The notes beneath the pieces are model-generated. The model was not told where the DNA came from. It made no database searches and saw only the letters and a program-made list of their open reading frames with translations. A stretch of DNA of 64,000 nucleotides from Apiospora phragmitis (Eukaryota > Ascomycota > Sordariomycetes > Amphisphaeriales > Apiosporaceae), in NCBI GenBank assembly GCA_038363925.1, contig JAQQWL010000002.1, forward strand, positions 3,720,001 through 3,784,000. Reading direction: 5' to 3'. Below, one piece after another: positions 34,984 to 50,100 of the stretch. The translations under genes and the position numbers were made by a program. The number at the start of each line of letters is the position of its first letter. The first letter of the stretch is position 1.

Positions 34984-37388
34984 ATAAAACGCATTTTCCT
35001 CGTTCACGTTCTCATGTCGTTCGGTTCTCGGGGTTCAAGGGAAATGGGAGAGATGTTATATCGCATCCTTTACGGTCTAGAGCGCAATAGGAAATTGCTC
35101 TTGATGAATTGACAGCATTGACAAAGACAACCAACTACGACCGTGTCCGTGTGTGCTGTGTTCTCGACGAGTAATGATGCTTGACCCAGATATGACGGAA
35201 CAGAACTGGCGCTTCAAAGGAGTTCAGGTCACGGAGAGTCAAACTTAGTATATTTTGCTCATCTCCGAACGGTGTTGGACTTGGGTCAACACTCACGACT
35301 GCTACGTATGCGACAGATGGCCGAACATGACTGGGATGAACTAGGGGAATTACCAAATCCCTCGCTTTCTGTACCTAACTATGGTAGAAAGCAACCCGGT
35401 GCAACCAGGATGGTTTCATTGATGGTGACTTCTGAGCGTTTCAACATGTTTCTGATCTTGACCTATCAATGACTAAGAATGGCCCACGTGCTGATGATCA
35501 GCCTCGTATAACGCTGCCGGCTTGCGGCCTCGAAAACCTTTGTTTTTGATATTGATGTCTCAAGCAGCCGACTCCAAGCGCTTGTCTTGACCCGTCGCTT
35601 GGTATCACCACGTAGATTGAGATACCTTGTAATATACTATTGCAAATATCGCCTCGGCCTCTTGATCTCTGCTGTGCCAACGACAAGTCCGTATATGATC
35701 TAACTAGATAGTACAGAAATGGTAGCGAGGTAGCGGCACACTTCTTCTCCTCTCTTTGCAAAGTTTGTCCCAACGGGGGTCCATGCATCCCTATATAGCT
35801 GGTAAGTAGACACACCCATGGGGACATCAATAACCTCGCGTCTTACATCAACTCGACACCATGGGCAACGTCAACGTGGGGGTATAGTTAAGTCTGCAGG
35901 CAAGATGTTTTAGAATAATTCATAAATAGCCGCGCGTGGCGCACATCTATACTCAAGAGTCACTATTTCGAAACGAACGGACGTCCGGCTGCATCACGCA
36001 ACGGACTGCGAGACAAGAAACAAGCTGCTGGGTCCTTCGTCTTCGTCGCCGCCGTCGTCTTCTCCGTTTCTCCGTGTATCTCGCTCCGCAATGATACATT
36101 CACTAAATAAGCTCCATATTACGCACCATTCATGTCTTGGAATGACCAGATAGATCCACGTGCTTAGTTGCCAAGAGAATTTGATTTTCTCTAACCGAGA
36201 GAGATAGAGAGAGAGAGGGCGAAGCATTAGATGATAAGACCCATTACGATAGTTTTTGACTTCCAATAGAGCCAGGCCGCCCGCGCGGCGGGTTCGAGCA
36301 AGCTGCTGAAAGAGCACGAATCTGAGGAGCAGATCGGCGACCATCGGCGGTCAAGCATATCTGTGAAGACGACGAAGATAAAGCACGAGAAGCGGGCAGA
36401 TAAGGAGAAAGAAAGTCAATCGACGTAAGTAGTATGTAAGTAGTAACACACTTTTTTTCTCCGTTCGTCCCCTCACCGACCGACCGGCCCTACCTCCTTT
36501 GGCAGGCGTCAACACGGGTGGCATGGTGGGTGTATCTAAATCTAAGATTTCCGGGCGTTTTGCGCACCACAAATCAGTATGGCTATAAAATGCTTCATGT
36601 TCATGAACAGGTCCCTATATAGAATCCCGAATACACTGGGGTACCAGTACACATATTGGTATCTAACAAGTTATTCAGGAGACCACTATGATTGTGCAGT
36701 CAACACAATAAATTTACACAACTGAGTATCAAACTAAAGATCAAGAATATTGCCCACTTTGTGTTGTCTATGATTTACTCTCGGCTATTGTAACTCGGCA
36801 ATGGTTGAAAGCCTCCTAGCATAACATACTAGATAAGGCCTACAACCTTAGCCAGGCCAACCAGGTTAAGCGATATGATTTCACAGTGCCTTAAAAGTAT
36901 TAGTATCCTTTCAATGTAGACCAAATGTGTTCCATGTTTTTCATTCAAGATTTGTCTATTCGCCCAGCGTCGTTCTAAGTTACATCCGGACACTTTTTGT
37001 CGTGAAACATCTCCGTCCCACCAAGTCCTTTATTCTCGACGCCTGTCCTGTGTTCTATAGCTGTACAATCAGACACTGCCAGACCCCTTTCCTCCTCCGC
37101 AGAGGGTCCGAGTGAATGAGAAAGGATCCAATTAAGTGGTTTCCTTGTATAAAGGGCGCAAATGGGAATTAAGAAAATGTGTGCAAATTATGTACTGGAA
37201 ATATCAGGATCCCCATCCTGCTATGATCACATAGTTCATAGCTCGCCTGGGGGGTTGCCCCGTGATCGAACCGCCACGTCATCATCATCTCGTGGTGGTG
37301 TTGCCATTATGAACTCCGGACCTCGCCTCGTAATATCAAATGTCATATAATGAACAGGTGCTGTACCCATTCATAGAATCTCATTCCC
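34984..37388. other. Convergent intergenic region, 2.4 kb
   Basis: Between eL27 and the TPT transporter stop codons. It includes a GA-rich microsatellite at 36197-36218 and AT-rich stretches at 36590-36920. Short frames (35498-35830 minus, 35994-36344 minus) show no family features. No gene is supported. Confidence 0.5.
36197..36218 (+). repeat. GA microsatellite
   Basis: Interrupted GA dinucleotide run (GAGAGAGATAGAGAGAGAGA) in the eL27/transporter intergenic region. Confidence 0.7.
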
Positions 37389-38812
37389 TCATGAGTTCCA
37401 GCCGTACTTGGCAGCAGCCTCAGACATATACTTGGAAGGGTCGTACTCAGGGGCATATGTCGGGCCAAGCCTCCAAAGAGGACGAAGATCACGAACAAGC
37501 CAACCGAGATAGCGATGACCTTGCGCAGAACAGGGCGAGTCTGGCCAAGTTCGGCCCACTGGCGGCCGCCCTCGGCAGCATAGCCCTTGATAGCCTCGTA
37601 ACCAAGCTTGTAGTAGACCATGCCACCAAGAGCAATGGTGTAGCCGAAGGCTTGGAGACCCGAGATAGGAGTGCCCCAGATCAGCATGGAGGCTGCCACG
37701 AGCAGCACATCCTTAAGGACACCGCAGAGGGTCATTACAAGGGAGGAAGTCTTGCCGATCTATAGGTACCTTCTGTTAGCATTTGGCCTCGGGAGATCTT
37801 CTCGAAGAGGGCGAGATTTGCGGGACTTACCAGAAGCACAACCGAAACGTTCAGCATGAAGGCGCAAAGACCGTTCAGGAAGAACGTGAACAGTCCAACG
37901 TGGTAAACCTGGTCCATCGAGACCTTGGGCACCTCCCAGAAGAGGGCAACAAGACCATTCATGACAGCGCAAATGGGAGCGAAGTAGTACACAGAGCCAG
38001 GGGATCCATCTTGTACTCGGCAGAGCTGAGGAGAGCCTGGACCAAGTTGAGACGGACGGCCTCAAAGACGACACCACCAATCTGGAAGAAAAAGCCGACC
38101 CAGACAAACTTGATCTCACCAAAAGAGGCGATCATGACACCGACCACAATGGCCGAGACGTTCATCAAAACCTTCATGTTGGGCTGGGCAATTCCCATTA
38201 CCCAACTGGAAAGGAGGACAGCGACAGGCGTGGTAGCCTTGAGCATCTGAATGAAGGCAACACTGAGGTACAGATAGGTCAGGTTGCCGCAGATCAAACT
38301 CAAGCTGAAGAAAACACCGATGGGCACAATGGCGCGCAAGTAGACGCGGCCAGTCATCTTGACGGTCTTGCGGCCGTCAAGGAGTGCGTGTAGCGGGCGA
38401 GAATCTGTGTCATGATCGTGGCGAACGTCAAGTGGTACGTCGTGAGGATGACGGGATAACCTGTCTAGTCTCAGCATCGTGTTTCACCGCAGCAAGCGCA
38501 CGAGTCGGTGCTGGTGGTGCGACTTACGGAAGTTGAGGGTGTCGAGAATCCATTTGTTGAACAGGATGACGGATGACGAGCAAGCGATCCAGACTCTGTG
38601 TTTGCCTCTTCATTAGCGATTTACATTCCTTCGGTGACGGGGGAGCGCGCCGCAGCCGGATCGTCGACGTACGTGACATATAGTGCCGGGTGAATGTTCA
38701 GACTCAGGCCAAGAGCGTCCGACTTATCGGTAGCAGGGGCGGGCAGGATGGGGCCCTTGGGCTCAGGCCGCGGGATCTCGCCCGAGACTCTGGTCTTCTC
38801 TTCGCCGCTCAT
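37389..38812 (-). CDS. TPT/DMT-family sugar-phosphate or nucleotide-sugar transporter
   Basis: Minus strand exons 38812-38673, 38595-38528, 38460-37831 and 37759-37389; 403 residues after three corrections. A ~40-residue cytosolic N-terminus (MSGEEKTRVSGEIPRPEPKG) is followed by about ten membrane spans. VWIACSSSVILFNKWILDTL, YPVILTTYHLTFATIMTQIL, AFIQMLKATTPVAVLLSSW and FFQIGGVVFEAVRLNLVQAL are the hallmarks of the triose-phosphate-translocator branch of the drug/metabolite superfamily. The C-terminus ends in PEYDPSKYMSEAAAKYGWNS. Members exchange phosphorylated sugars or nucleotide sugars in Golgi/ER membranes; the substrate is not readable. Breaks occur at 37462-37468, 37995-37999 (before SVYYFAPICAVMNG) and 38380-38383 (before DGRKTVKMTGRVY); each is explained by one lost base. 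Confidence 0.87.
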
Positions 38813-41800
38813 TGTATCGTGGGTATTTTGGGTGGGAAAGATTAAAAAGTTGGTAAAAGGGGGGAAGCAAGTGTACAGTACAGAGTCAAGAATGAAAGGA
38901 TGTAACGAGTGCAGATGGCCTAGAAAGGACCGGGATGCCTGTTGATAGCAGTCGAGAATAGACTTATTCCAAGATCGCGCAGAGCGTTAACCTCGTCTGG
39001 ACCGACTTCAAAGGGAGATTGAAGTGAACAGAGAAGGTTCGCGAGAGGAAAGAAAACGGGGTTTGATGTTTTGTTTAGGGGAGGAGGAAGAGTTAAATCA
39101 ATTGAGGGCAAACTGGGAAGTTGGAAAAAAGGGCTGCATTATTTGAGTTATGGCAGGGGCTCCACTCAACCATGCAGGTTTGATCTGGGATGATTTTACT
39201 CAGGGACAGACAGGACAGGTGGTGGTACGGAGGGGGCCAGAGGGGACTGACTGGAGGGAGATAGGCAATAGGGGGGGCGGCCATACAGCACGCAGCACGC
39301 CGCACACGCAACAACACTCCCGTCTTAGGCCTGAGGTACCTTGCTGAATCGCCGCCGACGCTGCGGCACAGGCTGGTAGGGAACTACCAGACGGGAGGCA
39401 GGGGAGGCTGGTACATGGAAGCATGTATTTACTCACGTCAATTGGTAGTGGGGCCAAGTACCCGGGCCCGGTACTTCATTAGGGGTGGACGCGCCAGCCT
39501 GCCCCAAGCTCTGCAAAAGATCGTCACAGATTTGCAGTGCTATTACAATATGTGATCGGGCCTAATCCTGCTCTCTGGTGCGCGCTGTTGGTGCCCCTGG
39601 ATAAATTCTAATCTGGCTTGTTTAATGCCCGGGCACTCCAGCTGATCTGACACATTAACCATACATAAGCTTCCATCTTTAGCAATAAACATTGATGGCT
39701 AGTCGCCGCTGTTGTTCGAATAGTCGCTGCCCCAGGACGCTTTCTACCTAGATCTTGGCGGCACCATTCCAGGAGACCAGCTTCTGACTTCGGCTGGCCC
39801 TTGGCGGGAATCCTTCGGCGCCTGTCGCACCAAACTACAATCAACACAACACAACTCAAAGTCGGCCGTCGTGGCCACGTCTTGGGACCCTGAAACAACG
39901 ACTTGCCATCACTATTCATCGTGTCTGCAGCTGACAAAGTAAGAAAGCCGTGCTGCATTATTTTATCCTTGCCGTCCCGGTCATTACATCTTATTTGGTA
40001 TTTGCGCTTAGCCCGGTAAGGGCAAGATTGCATTTGTCTGCGTGCAGTAGTGGTGAGTGGTGAGTGGAGGCTGCTCCCGCGGATGGAAGGCCCCTGCACA
40101 TATCTAGATGTATATAGAGTAGTATACGGGCAGGGTTATAGATATGATCCTAGCATTGCCTCAATACCGCCTAATACCTATCCCCCCCAAAAGACGCATA
40201 TGCACATGCAGTACTCTCGCTTGCTCTGCTTGGTTGAACTGGGAACCGACATTCGAAAAGGTAAATTATCATCGACATATGTTCGGAGGTAGACGATAAT
40301 AGTAATCTTTGGAGGCCACTCTCCGGCGTACAGGCATAGTAGGTGACGAATCAGCGACCCGCTTCCCCATCGTCCACCTGGCCATTCTGGTCTGTTCCGA
40401 ACGCCAGAGCCTCTTCCTGTTCAATGCCTCTTGTTGATGACATCGTCATCGCACCCATAGTTTATAGGAGCCAGCCTGCCAGCGTTGCAATGAATCACCA
40501 CCGCGGGGCACCACTGGACGAAAACTTGGGCTGTTCGTCGTCCCCGGAACGACGAACTGCACTACCTACAGTGTGCAACATCAGTGGGATTGGGAGCAAG
40601 CCGTCTCAAGCAAACACAGTGGACTGGACAAGTGGACTGGACTCGAGAAATCGCTAATATACAGGTCCAGCTGCGTACGTGCGGCTGGGGCTAATGTCGT
40701 GCGCCGATGCAAAAAGTTCTCACTGCTTTAATTATCCCGTTTGACAGCTGTAGTTCCCGTAGATTGTACGGCTAGGCTACTATAGGCACCGGACTCAGGA
40801 AAATAAGAAGTCGTCGCGGAATTGAAATAAGATAACTTTTACGCGTATTGATTTACATGCTATTCAGTATCAGGGCGCCCTTTTCGGAACACGAGAACAA
40901 TTCTAGCTGATGCTATAATAGTCGACTCAGGCATCTGCATCTCGAAGGGTGTCGCCCGCCTCGTATTGGTTACCTAAGTTCAGGCCAGATGTGCTGTATG
41001 CAAGTAGGTGTTTGGTGGAACACCGCACTCGATCATGCATTGCGACTGCTTGTGGAACCCAGCAGCCGAGAAATTTCTCCTTCGCGCAGAGGAATCGGCC
41101 GCGTAAGAGGTGGAAGAAGCTTTGTCGCATCCATCGGTAGCTCATTTTGTGAGACAGTTTTCGTCATGGGCGTAGAAGTCGACGAGAACTGTATGCTGCA
41201 GACAATGACTTATTATTAGCACGAAACTGAATCGTGCTAAGCCATCGTGAGCTACTCTTCCCGGGAAAGGCTTGCTTAGCAGGCCAAGCCCTGAGCGTAG
41301 TCTGTTCTGATCGGCAGAAGATCCGGTCTTTCCCTCCAGCAGCCCCAAGCACCAGGAAGCGAACGGGCAACTGAGCAAACAGGGCTGCGAGAATCTCAAC
41401 ATGAGACGGCGGTTTCGCAGCCCTCCCCAACTGGTTGCGTAGATCTACCCCACTCCCTCACGACGAAATTTAGAGCTGCAACGATCCCCTATTCAGCAGC
41501 CAACGGAGGCTTGCCGAAGGCTTACCCGGAGGCTGATTACATGGAGATACAAGCCTTACATACACGAAAGCCTCGTTGTTTGTGGCGACCGGCGCCTAGA
41601 GTAGCTTTGATTCATGTTGATGGGCGCCGCAAACGCATGCACAGACGACTGGCTGAGGTTGCTGCTTGCTCTTATCGAAATTAGATGATCTGTCAAGACC
41701 CATGAACCGTACTCAATTCGACGTCGCCCGCTAGTCAGTCAAGAAAAAGCAAGATCTGTGAAATAAAGCCGGCGAAGGGATACCACCCACCTACCCACCC

Positions 41801-43424
41801 ACACACATTGTGCATGTGAGCACCTAGAACGTTGGTTAGCAGATAGCAGCGAACTGATGGAAGCTGGAAGCTGAATGCTACTGCAAATAGGCTGGTAGTA
41901 TTGACGCCGTAAATGCACCACCAAGCCCGTTCGAGCAAAAAGGGTGCTGTTAGCGGATAGTAGTGAGTACTGTAAGTACATGTAGTATTATCCGACTAGT
42001 GGCAACGTCCGGGAAAAAGGGGGTTCACGTTTGTTCCTGACTATAGTAGTCTAGCCCAATGGCAGGCTTTTCACGTTGAGGAGAACAGCTGGACGATCAG
42101 AAATGTCGACGGACCAATCGCAGGGCGGGAGAAGGGCTCACGGCCAGTCCGCTTATCTGTTGATCTCCGGCGGCCGGGACTGTTGGCCAGCGGGCAGTGG
42201 TTCCTTTTTGGAGTGTTCTGTTTTAGGCCCGTCGATGCTTCGTCCACGCCAACGGGTAAAAAAAGCCAATTGTTGCACAACGCTGAGTGCTGACGGAGCG
42301 AAACTAAAATGGCACCATACGGTAGTAGTGGGCAGGGCATTGCAGCTTGGGTGTGCACAGCATCTGGGATTTAAACCTCCCATGGAAGCATGAAACAGGA
42401 ATGCCAAGCCTGGACATGTGAGAAATGCGTGACAGATGCGGGCGGTGGATATTGCTTCATTTTACACAAGATTGAAATGCAAGGGTGTAAGGCAGAGAGT
42501 CGCGGCTTGCTGTGGGAACGATGATGAAATTGAATTATCGAAGAGTAGAATAGGTGCGTGGGTGATAGAGCTCGGTCTCGCAGCGTGCCATCACAACCTA
42601 CTACACTGCTGTCAGTGTATCTAAGCTTGTCGCCAAGCTATCTCCAAGCTTTCAGAAGTAACACTTGCCCGCCTCTCAGTGCTCTCTGCCTCTCTCCCTC
42701 TGGAGCTCTCCTCCACGACGCGCGCATCTTGCAGGCATTGAAAAAAAGGGGGGACAAACACAATTGCGAATTAGGGAAGTGAGCGACGGCTCCTGGTGCA
42801 ACACTCCGAGATCTGCGCTTCGAATCAGGTCCTCTTTTTTACATGATGGGCGGTCTTGTCTCCAGTATAGCCCCCCCAGAATGGCACCCCCCCCCCTATT
42901 TGAAGTGATGCATGTTCAATCTTCTCGACAGCGAGGTCCAGACGACGGGAGACTCGCTTAACTAAGGAGGTACAACGAGATAGCTCGACTTTTGGTGCGG
43001 TGTAGGAGGAGAAAAAAGTGATTTGTTGGCCGGATCGACCTTGATCGACCCCGCGACTTGAGTACTGGCCAGGGAATGGTACTTCCCCTCGCACGAGCTG
43101 AAGTGGGAGGGCATGAGGGGTAGAGCGACTATCGACCCCCCGGCCCAGGTACCTGTTTCGTTGCGCTACCTCCCACCTCCCTTAAGTCGCAACGTCCAAT
43201 ACCTGACCCAGGAAGAAAACAAACCGGTACATGATCTATAAGAATACTAAACTGCTTGGGAATCCTTGTAGGTTAGGTAGGAGTGGGGTCGTTTGTTTTA
43301 TTCTAATACCGCTCCTCCTCACCGTCCGAATTCACAACTTTCCCTCAAGACTTCTCCCGTCCAAGAACTTGAGAACCCCCTCGCATACCAAGTCATCACT
43401 CCAGATCTGAAAGAAGAAAGCAAA
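38813..43424. other. Divergent intergenic region, 4.6 kb
   Basis: Contains the promoters of the TPT transporter (lower end) and UDP-galactopyranose mutase (upper end). In between, the frames at 39608-40099 (minus) and 42071-42393 carry nothing I recognise. C-rich and G-rich runs occur (39269-39279, 42871-42877 and a C10 at 42887-42896). The last ~130 nt (43310-43424) is pyrimidine-rich, consistent with the mutase leader. Confidence 0.5.
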
Positions 43425-45306
<1,882 letters not shown>

Positions 45307-47145
45307 AGTCTTTGAGCAAATCAAGTAGAGTTGACGGGAATATTCTATGGTATATTTGCATTTGCGTTGGAAGCATCTGATATGGGCTTCGTTTCTTAGA
45401 TACGACGAAGCAGGGCAGCCGGAGTTTTCGGGAGAATATACCTGCTACGAGATTTGACGAGATGCTATTTGATAGGGACCAGGCCGGCGGTCTCGCGGGT
45501 GTGCTTGGTTAAAAAACAACAGGCAATCTCGAGGGAATGGAAGGGCAAGATGTATCGCTATAGAGCTATAGACTTGAGCGAAATTTGATGATTTTATGGC
45601 ACTAAATGACTGCGTGCTGAGTGAGCATTTTAGGATTTCTACATGTATGTGAGTGGTGTGCATCTTACGCATGACGGGACCGCACGGATTGCTATACTTG
45701 AAACATGTAGTAGCAGAGCAAACAAACCTGTGGTTACCTTGAGTAATCACCTATTCCTGGGTACTCGGCAGTTATTATTCGCTGAATATTTGGGGGTCCT
45801 TGACCGACTATTTCATTGGACTAATGCACACCAATTATGCTGCAACAGGAATAGATTGGCTTGACCTGATTGATGTCTCGAAGTGTAAAGTGGTAGTGGT
45901 GGTAGGTAACCTAGTACATCGTAGCACACGTGCTAAGGAAGTCAACATGCTAAGGTCCGAACCTTTCCCCTTTACCGTATGTAAGCAGTCTTCGAGTGCT
46001 CCTAATCTGATCTGGGGAGCGGGAGCACGGCATAATTGACCACATTCATGATTCTACAGATATCGAGTGTTGTGGATGGTTTTGGGCTCATGCCCATACT
46101 CCATACATATCAGTACACAGCCAGGGAGAAAATCGACGTGTTGACCAGGGCCCTCGGAAGCCATGTGCCACGGATGGGGGCGTCTCTTACATCATACGTC
46201 AGTGCTGTAGGCCTACTGCTACATAAGCTTGCTCCCTTTGCCTTGCCCCCCCTGTCGTGACCTTTGCTCTCCCCCGAGGGGCAGAGGGGACAGGAGGAAA
46301 TTTGCGCACTTTCGGTATTTGCCATGGGCGCAAAGGATGGAATGCCTTGAGGGGGCCTCTGCCTGCTGTAAGAGATGTAGATAGCACTGGAATAGACGGC
46401 AGGAAACAAGGAAGAAACAGTCGAATTTGCGAGGTTAGGTAGGGGATACCCCATCCGACTTTACCCACTGGCTATCCACTATGGCAGCCCGAAGACTCAA
46501 GAGAAGCGCAGACAAGGGATTCTCCGAATTTAATTTGTTGCCCTTCTCGTCGTATGTCCCTTCTCCAACACTGGCAGAGTATTGGCAGTCGGGGGGCTCC
46601 TTGACGAAGCAAAAAGAGAGGCCGAGCAGTTCGGGTCTTGCAACCTATCTTGTTTCTGCTACCGAATTCTATCTCAGCCGACTTCTGCGGCAATCCACCG
46701 CTACAGAAAGCAAGCGCAGCGTTTGTGCACACCAAGCACCTAACCTAGCATAGCTCTAGCCCACTTATGGCCTGCTGGGCTGCCCGCACCCCCCCCCCCC
46801 TTCCCCCCAGCGCGACCAACATTGACGCCCTTCGCGCACTTTACTTACCTAACGAGTTAACTCACTTGTACTTACTTTACTCACCAGTTCCATCTCCACA
46901 AGGGCGGTCACTGCTCACTTTTGGACCCTTTGGCTTTTTGCGGTTGCCATATTCGTCGAGAACCGAGCAAGGGGACAAAAAAGAAGAAGTAAAAGAGACC
47001 CTGCTATGTCCAGTAACCGACGAACCCATGAGCGCTACACCCGCGTTCCCCAACACCACATCTCCATCTTTGAAGCCGGACAAACCTGAAAGCTCGACCT
47101 GTTGCTAGTTTAGTCTGCCTGGCCTATGATTCCTTAGACGTCGCC
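45307..47145. other. Intergenic: UGM 3' end and histidine-kinase promoter
   Basis: No supported gene. A C12 run lies at 46789-46800, followed by CT-rich and TTACTTAC-like sequence to 46890 and a leader to 47145. The frame at 46767-47108 is probably leader, not coding. Confidence 0.5.
46789..46800 (+). repeat. C12 homopolymer upstream of the histidine kinase
   Basis: Twelve C followed by TTCCCCCC, ~345 nt before the kinase start codon; same style of CT-rich tract as upstream of the Rab gene. Confidence 0.7.
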
Positions 47146-50100
47146 ATGGACGGCGGCTCTGTGGTCGTGATAGACGACCAGCTCGATCCGCCAGCGCGTA
47201 TCTTGGAACGTCTAGGCCAGATCGCCGGCTACTCTTGGGAGTCGCCCGATTTAGTCCACTCGACATACGACAACTGGCATGTCGCCGGCACACGATTTGT
47301 CTCGCCCTTCTCGGCAGCGACGACCCCCTCTCAATATGTCACGAGCCCTCCTACTTACGCCGGACGGTCCTCCACCAGCCCTGCTCCCCAGGACGAAATT
47401 GCCAGCGATAAATCATCAGCCTCCACCCCGAACGCCTCGGGTCCCGACCTTTCCAATCTCGAAGAGCAGCCGGTAGTCGCGCGTGTTTCCTACCATGTCT
47501 TGCGGGAGGAACGAGTTTTCCACACCTGCAAGAACCTCATCGCCACCTCCGACCCGAATGGAGACCATATCGTGAAACCGATAGATTTGATCAGGCTACC
47601 CCCGCAGCCAAGCGATCGTGGGCCGATTGTTGTTGCTATATACGAATCACCCGGTCCGAACTATCTATCCGAGGTGATGGACCTAGGGCCTGCATACTAC
47701 TATGCCAAAAGAGTAGAAGATAGATGGGAAGCTGATCGGCGTGAACATTTCAACCTGGACGAGCCGATCAGCCTGCAACATTTCCTCGATTTTGCCATTG
47801 GCGCCACTCAGTGCTTAGAAATCCTCCACCACAGGCATGGCATGATACATGGCGAGATACGGGGCGACACTTTTCATTACAATATCGGGGAAAACCGAGT
47901 CAAGTTAACTGGCTTCGGCTCGGGGCTGCGGACGTTCGAGCATGGTCTCACCAGCACCGGCTGGTCTACTCTATCCAAAGAGCTAGGGGCGAAGCACAAA
48001 TTGGTATACATCAGTCCTGAGCAGACGGGCCGTATGCCAGCTGAGCCCGATACTCGAACCGATATATACTCGATAGGTATTCTTTTTTGGCAACTCCTCA
48101 CGCAGCAACCGGTCTTTAATGCGCCCACACCACTGGATATAATACAGTCCGTATTGGGCAAGCGGATACCCCTCGTGTCTACTACACGGCTAGATGCGCC
48201 GGATGTCCTTGGCCGGATTATACAGAAATGCACGGCCAAGAATATTCATGATCGCTATCATTCCGTTAGTGGCTTGCGGTTCGATTTTCAAATGGTCAAG
48301 GAGCATCTAGCCAGGGGGGACAATCTGGCTCTAAGGTCTTGGAAAATAGCATCGCGAGATGTTAGTTCCTTTTTCATGCTGCCCACAAACATGATCGGCC
48401 GCTCAATGGAAAGGCAGGCCATGATCAAAGTGATCGAGCGGGTGGCCAGAACACACCAGAGCTCTGTCGCTACCGGCAATAGATTCTCTGATGGCTCGGC
48501 GTTGTCAAATGACTTTCTAGACGCTGCCGATGGCTCAAGTGAGGGCGCAAGCTCTGTTGAAGGCGGTCCGAACCGAAGAAGTGGCTCGTTCACAAACCAG
48601 ACGCTCTCGGCGGACACAAGACCCCCGAGAACGGGCTTCAGTAGTCTGCTGAATGGCAATGACGCGCCCACGATATCTGGTGAAACTGCGTCGTCGGGCC
48701 ATTCATCCGGCGCCCCAAGAATAACACGAGCTTGGGAACGGCACCAGTCCGTATCTTTTGAGACAAAGAGTCTCACAGACAGCTTCGGCGACAGGCAAAC
48801 AAGGCACAGTGGTATCGAGAGCAACTGCTCGCTCTCCCGGCAGCTTGGCTCAACCAAATTCCGAAGGAGAGGCCATTGTGAGGTGGTGGTCATTGAAGGG
48901 GCTGGAGGTCTCGGTAAATCAACGCTCGCACAGCAAGTACTTGCAGATGCCAAAAGAAGGGGTTACTGTGCTACTTCCAAATTCGACACAGCCAGGAGAA
49001 CTGCTTTTGGGCCACTACTCAAGCTCGTTTCGTCCCTTTTTAGGCAAGTGTTCGTTGAAAGGAATACCGAGACGCCACTTCACATGGCCCTGAAGGAGTA
49101 TGTCCGTCCCATTTGGCCAATGCTGCACAAACTGCTTGGCCTGCCAGAGCATCTGTTTGGTCCTGCCGAAACCATGGTGCAAAGGTCGGCTTCTGCAGCA
49201 CAAAGCCCTTCCAAGAATGACAACATCCGAGCTACTATTCGGAGGCGAGGTTCATCTCCTGGAAGCTCCCCCGGCGCCCAAGCAAGAAGTCCACGGGTCC
49301 CGTCTGCGACCTCTCAGAGTTCCTTCGTTCTGGTGCATCCACGAAGACCATTCGTCTAATGAACACGTTCCTAGATATACTCCGGATTTTTACCACATAC
49401 CACTTCATCTGCTTTGTCTTGGATGACCTGCACTATAGCGATGATGAGAGCCTAGAACTCATTACGCAGATGATCGGGGCAAGGCTAAAGATGGTTGTTA
49501 TCGTGACCTACAGGCCGGAGGAGATCGCTGCCGAGAAGGTCATGAAGGTTTTGCAGCCATCTGATTCCGAAGAACATCCCAAAGCCAACGGACCCCGCAT
49601 CACTCGAATTGTCTTGGAACCGTTGATCGAATCTGAAATTCAGCATTATGTCGCATCGACACTGTGCAGGCCTATCCCTGAGATCGAACCATTAGCAATC
49701 GTCATCCAGGCCAAAACCCAGGGAAACCCTTTCTACATGCGCGAAATGCTTGGTGCTGCTTACCGCTCGAAGTGCATATGGTATGAGTACAAGGAAAATC
49801 GTTGGCTTTATGATCTGAATAAGCTATTTGACCAGTTCAAGAGCGAGCATGACTACGACCTTCTAGACACTGACTTCGTGACCCGTAGACTGAGCGAGCT
49901 ACCTCCAGCCTCTCGGTCCTTGCTAGCCTGGGCCTCTTTAGTTGGAACTTCATTCTCGTTCCAGCTTATCTGCACACTTCTTGACCTTGATTCGAACACG
50001 GTTGACTGCATGTGCACTGAGGGTTCTGAGCTTCACACAAGATACACGAAAGAAGAAGCGGTTGCTGGGCTACAAGCAGCCATCGCAGCATATATCATTG

